Shown here: piece after piece, positions 16,285 to 24,170 of the stretch | Position numbering within the stretch: the stretch's first letter is position 1 | Layout: the number at the start of each line of letters is the position of its first letter | Source: Candidatus Woesearchaeota archaeon | GTDB lineage: Archaea > Nanobdellota > Nanobdellia > Woesearchaeales > SM23-78 | Direction of reading: 5' to 3' | Length of the DNA stretch: 52,792 nt | NCBI GenBank assembly: GCA_016930415.1 | Contig: JAFGGS010000012.1 | Coordinates: forward strand, 1-52,792 | Notes under the pieces: generated by a model | What the model was told of the DNA's origin: nothing | Seen by the model: only the letters and a program-made list of their open reading frames with translations | Databases searched by the model: none | Position numbers and translations under genes: made by a program

Positions 16285-17526
16285 ATGAAAGTATTGATGT
16301 TGGGCTGGGAGTTCCCGCCCTTCTTCGCAGGAGGGGTAGGGGTGGTATGCTATCACCTTACACGGGCGCTCTGCCAGCAAGGAGTGGACGTCACTTATGT
16401 AATGCCCTTCGGGCCAAGCATGCTCCGAAGCGACTACATGAGGATCCTGATAGCCGACAACTTGTTCCCCAGGTTGAGGCTACAGATTAAGACAGTAGGC
16501 TCCCTCCTAGGCGCCTACGCGACTCCAGGGAGCTACGATGCAGACTACCAGAAGTACCTTGCATCCCTCCCTTCAGACAAGCGCGCAAAGGCGCTCTACG
16601 GCCCAAACATATTCGAGGAAGCAAGGATGTTTGCAGCAAAGGTTCGCCTGATAGCGCAGTTCGAGCAGTTTGACGTGATACACGCCCATGACCACTGGAC
16701 CTTCCCAGCAGCCATAGCTGCAAAGGAAGCCACAGCCAAGCCCATGGTCGTCCACGTTCACATAACAGAGTTCGACAAGTCAGGCGGCATGAGCGTTGAC
16801 CAAAGGGTTTATGACATGGAACGGGAAGGCATGCAAAGGGCTGACCTCGTTATCGCGATCAGCAACAGGATAAAGGATCAGCTCATGGTACACTATGGCG
16901 TGCCTGACTGGAAGATCAGGGTAATCCATAACGCTGCAGAACCTGCCTTGAACGTGTCTCATGACGCTGGAAAGATCAAGGAGACTGATAAGATCGTCCT
17001 CTTCGTCGGAAGGGTCACTCTCCAGAAAGGCCCTGATTATTATGTCGAGGCTGCAAAGAAGGTCCTTGAATATGATCCTAATGTGAAATTCATCTTGGCC
17101 GGGACTGGTGACATGCTTCCAAGGATGATCGAGCGCGTGGCTCAGCTTGGCATGACTGACAAGTTCATATTCCCAGGGTTTGCGAACAGGGAAGAGGTTG
17201 CAAAGCTCGGCAAGATCGCTGACGTGTTCGTAATGCCCTCAGTGTCTGAGCCTTTTGGCCTGGTTCCCCTTGAAGCAATGGCTCAGGATACTCCTGCGAT
17301 AATATCAAAGCAGTCAGGTGTCTCAGAGGTGCTCCACCACGTCCTGAAGGTGGATTTTTGGGATGTCAATGACCTGGCGAACAAGATAATCGCTGTCCTT
17401 CATTACCAGACGCTCAACAACCAGCTCAAGCAGCACGGCGCATTCGAGGTCCGCAACCTGACCTGGGATGTTCCTGCGTCAAAGTGTGTGAGCGTCTACA
17501 ACGAGCTTATGAATATGAAGAAGTAA
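16285..17526 (+). CDS. GT4/GT5-type glycosyltransferase, probable glycogen/polyglucan synthase
   Basis: This 413-aa cytosolic GT-B enzyme should transfer glucose from a nucleotide sugar to a growing glucan. The N-terminal domain starts MLGWEFPPFFAGGVGVV, the acceptor/donor loop seen in GT5 starch synthases and related GT4 enzymes, then IHAHDHW and VHVHITEFDKSG. The C-terminal domain has LFVGRVTLQKGPDY and the E-x7-E donor site EPFGLVPLE (E322, E330). The ATG follows an agagg Shine-Dalgarno (16275-16279); the frame extends to a TTG at 16249, less likely because it lies inside the palindrome. It is followed 51 bp later by a GH57 gene, a pairing typical of glycogen loci. Exact acceptor unproven. 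Confidence 0.85.
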   Translation: MKVLMLGWEFPPFFAGGVGVVCYHLTRALCQQGVDVTYVMPFGPSMLRSDYMRILIADNLFPRLRLQIKTVGSLLGAYATPGSYDADYQKYLASLPSDKRAKALYGPNIFEEARMFAAKVRLIAQFEQFDVIHAHDHWTFPAAIAAKEATAKPMVVHVHITEFDKSGGMSVDQRVYDMEREGMQRADLVIAISNRIKDQLMVHYGVPDWKIRVIHNAAEPALNVSHDAGKIKETDKIVLFVGRVTLQKGPDYYVEAAKKVLEYDPNVKFILAGTGDMLPRMIERVAQLGMTDKFIFPGFANREEVAKLGKIADVFVMPSVSEPFGLVPLEAMAQDTPAIISKQSGVSEVLHHVLKVDFWDVNDLANKIIAVLHYQTLNNQLKQHGAFEVRNLTWDVPASKCVSVYNELMNMKK

Positions 17527-17577
17527 GGATTAAGAGGATATGAAGATGCTAGATGAAGAGTGTGTGAGGGGAAGATA

Positions 17578-18930
17578 ATGGTTTCAGTCTGTTTTTATTT
17601 CCAGGTGCACCAGCCTTACAGGCTTAGGAAGTACAGCGTGTTCGACATAGGCCACGACTCGCATTACTTCGATGATGTCAAGAACTCAGAAGTGATGAGA
17701 AAAGTCGCCAACAAGTGTTATATCCCGACTAACAAGGTGCTCTTGGAGCTCATCAGGAGGCATAAGGGCAAGTTCAAGGTGTCTTTCAGCATAAGCGGAG
17801 TCGCCCTTGAGCAGTTCGAGAGATACGCACCTGACGTGCTTGAGAGCTTCAAGGAACTGGCAAGGACTGGCTGCGTGGAGTTCCTAGACGAGACTTACTA
17901 CCACTCGCTATCATACCTTTATGACAAGGAGGAGTTCAAGGCCCAGGTCGAGCTTCACAGGGCGAAGATCAAGGAGCTCTTCGGCCAGGAGCCGAGGGTC
18001 TTCAGGAACACGGAGCTTGTCTACAACAACGAGCTGGCGAGCTTCGTCCAGGAGATGGGCCACTACGACGCCATCGTGGCTGAGGGCGCGGATCACATCC
18101 TCGGCTGGAGGAGCCCTAACTTCTTATACACTCCGAAAACTGCTGAGAACATGAAGCTCTTGCTCAAGAACTACAAGCTGAGCGACGACATCGCCTTCAG
18201 GTTCAGCAACAAGGGCTGGAAGGAGCACCCGCTCGATGCGGGCAAGTACAGCAACTGGGTGTCTGCCGTCAATGGCAACGGCAACGTGATAAATCTCTTC
18301 ATGGACTACGAGACCTTCGGAGAGCACCAATGGGAGGATACTGGCATATTCGAGTTCCTAAGGCATCTTCCTGAACAGATATTCAACCATCCTGACAATG
18401 ACTTCGTGACCGTGAGCGAGGCTGCTAAGCTCTACCCTGCAGTGGCTGAGATGGATATCCACAACTTTATCAGCTGGGCTGATATCGAGCGTGACCTGAG
18501 CGCGTGGCTTGGCAATCCCATGCAGAACAGTGCTGCTTACGAGCTCTACCAGATGGGCAGGCGCGTGAAAGAGGCAGGGGATGCGAAGCTTCTCGAAGAC
18601 TGGAGGAAGCTCACGACCAGCGATCACCTGTACTACATGTGCACCAAGTGGTTCAGCGACGGAGACGTCCACAAGTACTTCAACCCTTACGACACCCCTT
18701 ACGAGGGCTTCATCGCGTTCATGAACTCTCTCAATGATATCGCGATCCGGTTGAGGGATGCGAAGAAGGAGAAGGCGAGGCTGGAGCAGGAGGCCAAGGC
18801 TTCATTGGAGCTGCAGTCCGCAGTCCAGCCTGCGATCGTCGCAGAGCCCGTCCTGGAGGCTCCAGCAGTGGTGTCCTTGCCGGCGCGTCATTTCATATCA
18901 GAGAGTCCGAGCAGCCTATTGTTCGATTGA
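17578..18930 (+). CDS. GH57 glycoside hydrolase/transferase (alpha-amylase-like)
   Basis: This 450-aa retaining enzyme acts on alpha-glucans. GH57 motifs are present in order: VHQPYRL near the N-terminus, EFLDETYYHS, FRNTELVYNN with E146 as likely nucleophile, FMDYETFGEHQ with D243 as likely acid/base, and SWADIERDLSAW. The lack of a signal peptide puts it in the cytosol, suggesting amylase, 4-alpha-glucanotransferase or branching activity on stored glucan; motifs alone do not decide. The last 55 residues are a charged helix and a Pro/Ala tail outside the catalytic domain. ATG 17578 follows gaggggaag (17566-17574); the upstream GTG at 17560 is less likely. Probably one operon with the preceding glycosyltransferase. 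Confidence 0.88.
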   Translation: MVSVCFYFQVHQPYRLRKYSVFDIGHDSHYFDDVKNSEVMRKVANKCYIPTNKVLLELIRRHKGKFKVSFSISGVALEQFERYAPDVLESFKELARTGCVEFLDETYYHSLSYLYDKEEFKAQVELHRAKIKELFGQEPRVFRNTELVYNNELASFVQEMGHYDAIVAEGADHILGWRSPNFLYTPKTAENMKLLLKNYKLSDDIAFRFSNKGWKEHPLDAGKYSNWVSAVNGNGNVINLFMDYETFGEHQWEDTGIFEFLRHLPEQIFNHPDNDFVTVSEAAKLYPAVAEMDIHNFISWADIERDLSAWLGNPMQNSAAYELYQMGRRVKEAGDAKLLEDWRKLTTSDHLYYMCTKWFSDGDVHKYFNPYDTPYEGFIAFMNSLNDIAIRLRDAKKEKARLEQEAKASLELQSAVQPAIVAEPVLEAPAVVSLPARHFISESPSSLLFD

Positions 18931-19018
18931 TAATGCATCGTCATATTTTTTGTTTTTGCAGCGATTTGCGTCAAGGTTTTTGATGACAAGAGAAAAATAG
19001 TTAGAGGTGAGAATCAGG

Positions 19019-19366
19019 TTGAAAAAAGAGGCGAACGCCGATCAGAAGGTGAAGCGGGCGAGGGGAAGGCCAAGGAAGCATCCTCTCCCTAAGGATCATC
19101 CTTTGAGGAAGGATGCTCCTCAGGAGAACTTCTTCGTGCTCTGCAACGGCAAACCAGTCAGGAACGTGAAGGAGCTCGCGGACATTATGGATGGGATTGA
19201 GGACCACGTCTTCAGCCACCACGTGAGGCCCGAGCACAATGACTTCGCCGTCTGGGTGAAGGACATCTTCAAGGATGTCGAGCTGGCTGAGAAGCTTTCA
19301 GAGACTAAGGATAAGAAGCACTTCCAGCTGGTGATATACAAGCACATAGCGCACAAGCTCTGGTGA
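19019..19366 (+). CDS. DUF5752-like protein with N-terminal AT-hook
   Basis: The protein is about 115 aa. Residues 9-22 are basic with an AT-hook core (ARGRPRKHP), a minor-groove DNA-binding motif. The rest is a compact helical domain: FFVLCNGKPVRNVKELAD, then HVRPEHNDFAVWVKDIF, ELAEKL and a final helix. The same domain starts the next gene (NDFANWVEGVF, LADELR). I read it as DUF5752, which has no known function and occurs near glycosyltransferases. A GAGGTGA Shine-Dalgarno (19004-19010) points to TTG 19019 as start; the GTG at 19007 lies inside it. The position between GH57 and GT3 glycogen synthase suggests a role in polyglucan metabolism. Confidence 0.7.
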   Translation: MKKEANADQKVKRARGRPRKHPLPKDHPLRKDAPQENFFVLCNGKPVRNVKELADIMDGIEDHVFSHHVRPEHNDFAVWVKDIFKDVELAEKLSETKDKKHFQLVIYKHIAHKLW

Positions 19367-19419
19367 GCCCCTGTACTTTTGCTGCTTGTTATCTTTTTTG
19401 AGAGGAAGAGGTGAAGTCG

Positions 19420-20334
19420 TTGATCGAGCCAGATAAATGGTTCTACTTTGCGGGTGGAAGGAATGCGAAGAGCTTACGCGAGCTAGTCGAAGCCTTAAGC
19501 GCGATCTCTGACGAGGAGTTCGTCTTCCACGTGAACAGTGCAAAGAACGACTTCGCTAACTGGGTAGAGGGAGTGTTCTCGCAAAAAGGCCTGGCAGACG
19601 AGCTCCGCCACGTCATGGAGCGTAAGGATACCGTCGCGATCATAGAGAGATTCATAAGTAACCAAGCACAAGGGCAGACTCCTCATCTTCAGGAGCTGGG
19701 CAAAGCTCATGGCTCGCCTGCTGTTTCGCCTGTTGCTGGCGAGGAGCCTAAGCTTGGCGCGCCTGGCGCTGCTAGCGCAGTGAAGAGCGTCGTGAAGGAC
19801 GAGCCGAAGGAGACTGTGAAGGAGGCTGTGAAGGAGATCGCTGCTCCTCCGGTGGAGAAAGAGATCCCTGCGCAGTCTAAGGAAGCCTTGATTCCTCCTC
19901 CAAAGGAGGAGATGAGGATTGCAGCGCCTAGACCCGAGCAGCTTCTTGCGCCTCCGCCGCCTCATGCTAGTCCGTCTGCAAAGGAGCCTGTTAGGCAGCG
20001 GCCTGATGCTGCAGAGCCTGTTGCGTCTGTTGCGCCTGCCGCGCAAAAGCCAGTCGTGAAGCCTGCGCCTGTCAAGAAACAAGCTCCTGACCAGGTCGAT
20101 ACTGAACGCGAGCACGAACTCGATGACAATGAACTCGAGGCTTTGGCTGAGGACATGCGCTTCGAGATGAAACTCGAGGGCCGCCAGATCGAGGAACGCA
20201 GGAAGATCGAGGCAAGGTACGAGCCCCACCACACGAAATTCCTGATAAAAGAATTCATCTATGGTTTCATCCTAGGGTTGATCTTCGGCCTGATCATGCT
20301 GGGCTCGCTTATGAACGTGAACATATGCTATTAG
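19420..20334 (+). CDS. membrane-anchored DUF5752-like protein
   Basis: The protein is about 304 aa. Residues 1-80 are a DUF5752-like domain (WFYFAGGRNAKSLRELVEAL, NDFANWVEGVFSQKGLADEL). Residues about 80-230 are a Pro/Ala/Glu/Lys-rich linker. Next comes a charged helix (DDNELEALAEDMRFEMKLEG) and a C-terminal TM segment (FIYGFILGLIFGLIMLGSLM). With no signal peptide it should be tail-anchored with the domain in the cytoplasm. TTG 19420 is favoured because the GTG at 19411 lies inside the gaggtgaag Shine-Dalgarno. Neighbours on both sides are glucan enzymes, so a tether for glycogen machinery is conceivable. Confidence 0.7.
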   Translation: MIEPDKWFYFAGGRNAKSLRELVEALSAISDEEFVFHVNSAKNDFANWVEGVFSQKGLADELRHVMERKDTVAIIERFISNQAQGQTPHLQELGKAHGSPAVSPVAGEEPKLGAPGAASAVKSVVKDEPKETVKEAVKEIAAPPVEKEIPAQSKEALIPPPKEEMRIAAPRPEQLLAPPPPHASPSAKEPVRQRPDAAEPVASVAPAAQKPVVKPAPVKKQAPDQVDTEREHELDDNELEALAEDMRFEMKLEGRQIEERRKIEARYEPHHTKFLIKEFIYGFILGLIFGLIMLGSLMNVNICY

Positions 20335-20385
20335 TTTTTTAGTTTTTTTTTTTATTTGTCATTTGTTTTTTTTGGGTTTTCAAGA
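20332..20385 (+). terminator. poly-T terminator after the DUF5752-like genes
   Basis: Repeated T runs (tttttt, t13, tttttttt) start at the stop codon and have no strong hairpin, as in archaeal intrinsic terminators. They separate this transcript from the GT3 gene. Confidence 0.6.
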
Positions 20386-20439
20386 TTTTTTTGGGGATCA
20401 CGAAGATATTGTTAATGTCATTATGGAGATGATCGATTC

Positions 20440-22236
20440 ATGATAAAGGCGAATGCTGACTGTCTTTTCGAGGCTTCCTGGGAGGTCTGCAACAAGTGCG
20501 GAGGCATAAACACAGTCATTAAGACCAAGGCTCCTCACGTCAAGAATTACTACAAGGACTACTTCCTCATAGGCCCTTATTTTGAGAAGAACGCAGAGGT
20601 AGAGCTCCAGCAGGTAGAGCCGCCGGATTTTCTTAAAGGAATATTCCATGAGATGCAGTCTTTTGGAGTCACCTGCTACTTCGGCAACTGGCTAATCAGG
20701 GGCGAGCCCTTCACGATACTCCTGGATTTCCAGGGCTTCTTCTCCAAGAAAGACGAGGTAAGGACTATTCTCTGGGAGAAGTTTGGCGTCGACTCCTTGT
20801 TAGCCAGGTTTGACTTTGACGAGCCAGTGCTATGGTCTTGGGCTTCAGGCATGCTTCTTGAGAAGATCGCATCCGCTCTTCCAGACAAGAGGATAGTCGC
20901 CCAGTTCCACGAGTGGCTCTCAGGAGCGGGTCTCCTCTACTTGAAGGCGAACAACGTCAAGATAGGCACTGTCTTCACGACTCATGCCACCATGCTGGGG
21001 AGGACCCTTGCAAGCGTCGACTTCGACCTCTACGGCGAGCTAGGCAAGTTCGACCCCTTAGAGAAGGCGAAGCAGCACGGCATGGCTGAGAAGCATACCA
21101 TGGAAGTCGCGTCTGCGAGGAACGCCGACATATTCACGACCGTGAGCGAGATAACAGGCCTCGAGGCAGAGAAGGTCCTGGGCCGAAAGCCAGACGTCCT
21201 CCTGCTGAACGGCATAGACCTTGACAAGTTCCCAACGATAGAGGAGACCTCGATAAAGCATGTGACCTTCAGGGGTGTCCTGCGCGAGTTCCTGACATAC
21301 CACTTCTTTCCATATTACACCTTTGACCTCTCGCACAACCTCATGTTCTTCTGCGCCAGCAGGTACGAGTTCCACAACAAAGGGATTGACATCCTGATAA
21401 AAGCCTTGGGCCTGCTCAACGAGCAGCTGAAGCGGGAGAACAGCGACCGCACCGTCACGATGTTCTTCTGGATTCCGATGGGTACGCGCGGAGTGAAGGT
21501 CGAGCTTCTTGAGAACAAGAACTACTACAAGCACATAACGAGCCTCGTCAACATGAAGTCTGAGGAGATCCTCCAGCAGATAGTGACTGACTTCATCTCG
21601 CAGAAAGCCGATCTTCACGGCAACTTTTTTGACAAGGACTTCATGAAGGAGCTGAAAAGGAACATACTCACGTTCCATCGCGTAGGCAACCCGTCGATAC
21701 TCACCCATAACATAGACAATGAGGGGAACGACGCCATCGTCCAGAGCCTGCTCGCAGAAGGCCTTGACAACAAGGAAGATGACAAGGTAAAAGTGATAGT
21801 ATACCCTGTCTACCTGTCAGGCAACGACGGCCTCCTCAACCTCTCATACTACGATGCCATGGCAGGATGCCACCTAGGCATATTCCCATCATACTACGAG
21901 CCCTGGGGCTACACTCCCCTGGAAGCAGCAGCCATGGGCTTGTCATCGATAACAAGCGACCTCTCAGGCTTCGGCATGTACATGAAGAACCGCGTCCTCA
22001 AGGAGAACACGGGGATATACATCCTGAGTCTCCTAGGAAGGACGAGGGATCAGCAAGTCAAGGACTTAGCGGCCAAGATGTACACCTTCGCCATGTTCGA
22101 CCACGCGGAGAGGGTGCAGAACAAGATCAACGCGAAGTACTTGTCGAACCTCGCAGACTGGAAGCACTTCGTCAAGTTCTACATAACAGCGCACAACAAG
22201 GCGATAGAGAAGCGTCAGAGCCTTGATGCTTCCTGA
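20440..22236 (+). CDS. GT3 (eukaryote-type) glycogen synthase
   Basis: This 598-aa cytosolic enzyme should elongate alpha-1,4-glucan from a nucleotide glucose. Family 3 features: LFEASWEVCNKCGGINTV at the N-terminus, FHEWLSGAGLLYLK, TTHATMLGRTLA, the N-D-FT-VSEITGLEAEKVLGRKPD segment, CASRYEFHNKGIDILIKAL and the donor motif YYEPWGYTPLEAAAMG with E487 and E495 in E-x7-E spacing. It lacks the C-terminal phosphorylation tail of animal enzymes. The start follows ggagatgatc (20425-20434), one mismatch from the anti-Shine-Dalgarno complement. GT3 is the fungal/animal type; together with the GT4/GT5-type enzyme the locus has two glucan synthases. Confidence 0.93.
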   Translation: MIKANADCLFEASWEVCNKCGGINTVIKTKAPHVKNYYKDYFLIGPYFEKNAEVELQQVEPPDFLKGIFHEMQSFGVTCYFGNWLIRGEPFTILLDFQGFFSKKDEVRTILWEKFGVDSLLARFDFDEPVLWSWASGMLLEKIASALPDKRIVAQFHEWLSGAGLLYLKANNVKIGTVFTTHATMLGRTLASVDFDLYGELGKFDPLEKAKQHGMAEKHTMEVASARNADIFTTVSEITGLEAEKVLGRKPDVLLLNGIDLDKFPTIEETSIKHVTFRGVLREFLTYHFFPYYTFDLSHNLMFFCASRYEFHNKGIDILIKALGLLNEQLKRENSDRTVTMFFWIPMGTRGVKVELLENKNYYKHITSLVNMKSEEILQQIVTDFISQKADLHGNFFDKDFMKELKRNILTFHRVGNPSILTHNIDNEGNDAIVQSLLAEGLDNKEDDKVKVIVYPVYLSGNDGLLNLSYYDAMAGCHLGIFPSYYEPWGYTPLEAAAMGLSSITSDLSGFGMYMKNRVLKENTGIYILSLLGRTRDQQVKDLAAKMYTFAMFDHAERVQNKINAKYLSNLADWKHFVKFYITAHNKAIEKRQSLDAS

Positions 22237-22275
22237 TACGTCTTGATGCCTGATTTGACGAGAATAGGGCAAAGG

Positions 22276-22285
22276 CATATAAACC
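22276..22285 (+). promoter_or_regulatory. TATA box of the 22306 gene
   Basis: catataaacc is centred about 26 nt before ATG 22306, so the gene is read as leaderless and the longer frame from 22243 is rejected. Confidence 0.6.
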
Positions 22286-22305
22286 TTCTTCTTTTCCCGC
22301 ATTCC

Positions 22306-22731
22306 ATGATTGTTGTTCCAGACCGGGAGTTCATGGAGAGGATGTTCAAGGCATTCAAACAGTATCAGTATACATCCATGCCCACAAAGAATATCGCTCC
22401 TTTAGTAGAAGAGCTGTTTGCAGACAGGGAAAGCGATGACGTGGTGGCTGCGGGCATGAATGTCTGGTTCCGTTCGAAAAGGGAGCCTACTGGCGACTTT
22501 GTCAGCTATGATGGGTTCAATCTCTGCGCGTCTGTAGAGGGTCATCCTGATCCGACTGGAAAGTACATAACGCCGGACACCCTGCGCCGGCATCTCAGAG
22601 AGATTGTATTCGCGGGCTATGACGTGAATGCGTTACGTGTTCTTAGATGTCCCCAGGAGACTGGGCCGAAGCATCTGAGAAACAGCATATACACTATCTT
22701 CACGTTGCACGCTCATGAGAATCAGCGATGA
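22306..22731 (+). CDS. uncharacterised 141-aa protein
   Basis: I do not recognise this soluble alpha/beta protein. It begins MIVVPDREFMERMFKAFKQY. Distinct pieces are a central strand pair (DFVSYDGFNLCASVEGHPDP), the segment GKYITPDTLRRHLREIVFAG and a C-terminal strand (NSIYTIFTLHAH). There is no signal peptide or TM segment. The leaderless start is set by the TATA box at 22276-22285. It lies between the GT3 synthase and the convergent GalT-like gene but has its own promoter, so a link to glycogen is only positional. Confidence 0.6.
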   Translation: MIVVPDREFMERMFKAFKQYQYTSMPTKNIAPLVEELFADRESDDVVAAGMNVWFRSKREPTGDFVSYDGFNLCASVEGHPDPTGKYITPDTLRRHLREIVFAGYDVNALRVLRCPQETGPKHLRNSIYTIFTLHAHENQR

Positions 22732-22758
22732 GCATCAGAAACAGGGTTTATCATGGTT

Positions 22759-23904
22759 TCAGTCTTTTTTCGCGCTCTTCTTTGAGTCCTTCTTAGGATT
22801 CCTCTTGAACAATCTCTTGATCGGGTTCTCGAACTTCTCCTTTAGCTTCTCTATTATCTGGTATGTGTTCGTCGTGGTTATGAGGTAGCTTCTCGCATAT
22901 ACCTCCATGCCTCCGAAGTCAGTCGTCTTGTTCCTCAAGTCTCCGCGATCCAGTATGCGGGCGTAGATAGGGAACCCTTCCCACCCCTCCACTTTCTCGA
23001 GTGGCGGCAGGATTATTCCCACGTTGAAGGTCTGCACCCCGAAGTCGTCCATCAGGCACCTTACGCACTTGTAGAGCACGTCCTCGAACTCAGGAGTGAA
23101 CTTATCTGCGAATATGGTTATCTCCTTCTCCTTCCTCGGGACTATGTTCGTGAATATCCGCACGTCTCCTTTCCTTATCCCCAGCCCAATGCTCTCGTGC
23201 ACTTGGTAGATGTCTTTGAAGAATTCTGCGTTGTACTTCTCTGCGTATTCTAGCTTCAGGTGTTTGAGCAGCTCTGGCTCTCCATAGTGCACTTCCTCAC
23301 CCAGGATCATCTGCATGTGGCCGTGTATCATGCTTCCGCCGCTCCTCCAGAGGCAGTTCCACATTATGAAGGGAAAAATAGCTTTAGGGTTGTACTCGTG
23401 GGCCTTGGCAAACCATTTCCTTATGACCTCCAAGTAATCTTTCACGTCTTTCCTGTCGACTTCCAGGGGATTGTGCTTCTTGAAGATGACCATTCCGCTC
23501 AGCGAGTCGTACTTCGCCACGTTGGCCGCAGTCACGCAGTGCTTGCCCCGGACCCTTCCGAATCTGTTCTCCGGCGATCCTGTCAGCGGGTGGCAGAAGT
23601 TGTCTCCCTCAGCCTCTTTTATGTCTTTCAACAGGTTCTCGTTATTGTCAACCACCATCGGTCGCCTGGACCGCACGTCGTTGTAGAGCCCGTCCTCGAA
23701 CGTCTGCTTGTTGAAGATCTTCACGATCTTCTGCTCTTCCAGGTACTTGTGGTCTCCGAACGTCTTGTCAGCCCATGGCTTCATCTCTTCCGGCAGCGTG
23801 AGGTGTCCTATGCTCTCATGCACTGAGAAGAACCTGTCGAACAGCTCCTTGTCCTCTTTTTTCAGGCCCGCCACGATCCCTGGCAGGTCTTGTATTGTAG
23901 TCAT
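22759..23904 (-). CDS. GalT-like (HIT superfamily) sugar-phosphate nucleotidylyltransferase
   Basis: The protein is 381 aa. The HIT-type active site IHGHMQMIL (H194, H196, Q198) resembles the H-x-H-x-Q of galactose-1-phosphate uridylyltransferase, whose first-shell His is uridylylated. Upstream lie NFCHPLTGSPENRFGRVRG, HCVTAANVAKYD and VIFKKHNPLEV, as in GalT/ADP-glucose-phosphorylase relatives. The end is a basic tail (RLFKRNPKKDSKKSAKKD). Neighbouring glucan and nucleotidyltransferase genes suggest nucleotide-sugar/hexose-1-phosphate exchange; the exact sugar is unknown. It is transcribed against its neighbours behind gatataaaaa at 23934-23943. Confidence 0.75.
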   Translation of the reverse strand: MTTIQDLPGIVAGLKKEDKELFDRFFSVHESIGHLTLPEEMKPWADKTFGDHKYLEEQKIVKIFNKQTFEDGLYNDVRSRRPMVVDNNENLLKDIKEAEGDNFCHPLTGSPENRFGRVRGKHCVTAANVAKYDSLSGMVIFKKHNPLEVDRKDVKDYLEVIRKWFAKAHEYNPKAIFPFIMWNCLWRSGGSMIHGHMQMILGEEVHYGEPELLKHLKLEYAEKYNAEFFKDIYQVHESIGLGIRKGDVRIFTNIVPRKEKEITIFADKFTPEFEDVLYKCVRCLMDDFGVQTFNVGIILPPLEKVEGWEGFPIYARILDRGDLRNKTTDFGGMEVYARSYLITTTNTYQIIEKLKEKFENPIKRLFKRNPKKDSKKSAKKD

Positions 23905-23951
23905 GTGTCCCTGTCTCCTCCTTTTCCTTGCAGGATATAAAAATGTTTTGC

Positions 23952-24094
23952 AAAGCCTGAGAGCGCGTTGAAAATTTCGCCACAGCCTACAGCACGAGCT
24001 TTACCAAAAAGGCAAGCTCGTCGGCTGTAAAGGCAGGGGTTGCCCCCTACGGGGTGCCGAAGGCGACATTTTCAACAGAGCCGTAAAGCCTGAG
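23952..24094. repeat. 110-bp cruciform element with terminal inverted repeats and 10-bp flanking direct repeats
   Basis: The 15-bp ends gttgaaaatttcgcc (23967-23981) and ggcgacattttcaac (24062-24076) are inverted with one mismatch. Inside are a two-part stem (acagcc/ggctgt enclosing cgagctt/aagctcg) and a second hairpin (ggca...tgcc with a gggg/cccc core at 24032-24058), so the strand folds as a three-way junction. The direct repeat aaagcctgag flanks it at 23952-23961 and 24085-24094. There is no coding sequence. It looks like a MITE-like mobile element or a structured RNA gene. Confidence 0.55.
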
Positions 24095-24136
24095 CGAAAA
24101 ACCACTTCTCGTTTTTCAAGACTCTTGTTCCATAAC

Positions 24137-24146
24137 CTTTATAAAA
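24137..24146 (+). promoter_or_regulatory. TATA box of the nucleotidyltransferase gene
   Basis: ctttataaaa is centred 29 nt before the ATG at 24171, indicating a leaderless transcript. Confidence 0.6.
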
Positions 24147-24170
24147 TGCCGTTCCCTCTTTCAGGCCACT

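Noticed and set aside
19495-20232. 245-aa frame antisense to the membrane-anchored DUF5752-like gene
   Set aside because: Arg/Leu-rich low-complexity translation mirrors the Pro/Ala/Glu repeats of the sense gene; the sense strand has Shine-Dalgarno, domain and TM helix.
21058-21708. 216-aa frame antisense to the GT3 glycogen synthase
   Set aside because: The sense frame has conserved GT3 motifs throughout; the antisense frame arises from codon bias.
23260-23826. 188-aa frame antisense to the GalT-like gene
   Set aside because: Covers the HIT active site of the sense gene and shows no recognisable domain.
23967-24076. tRNA or known riboswitch in the cruciform element
   Set aside because: No T-loop GGTTC-AAATC pattern or anticodon arm, and no match to a riboswitch core I know; only the inverted-repeat structure is clear.
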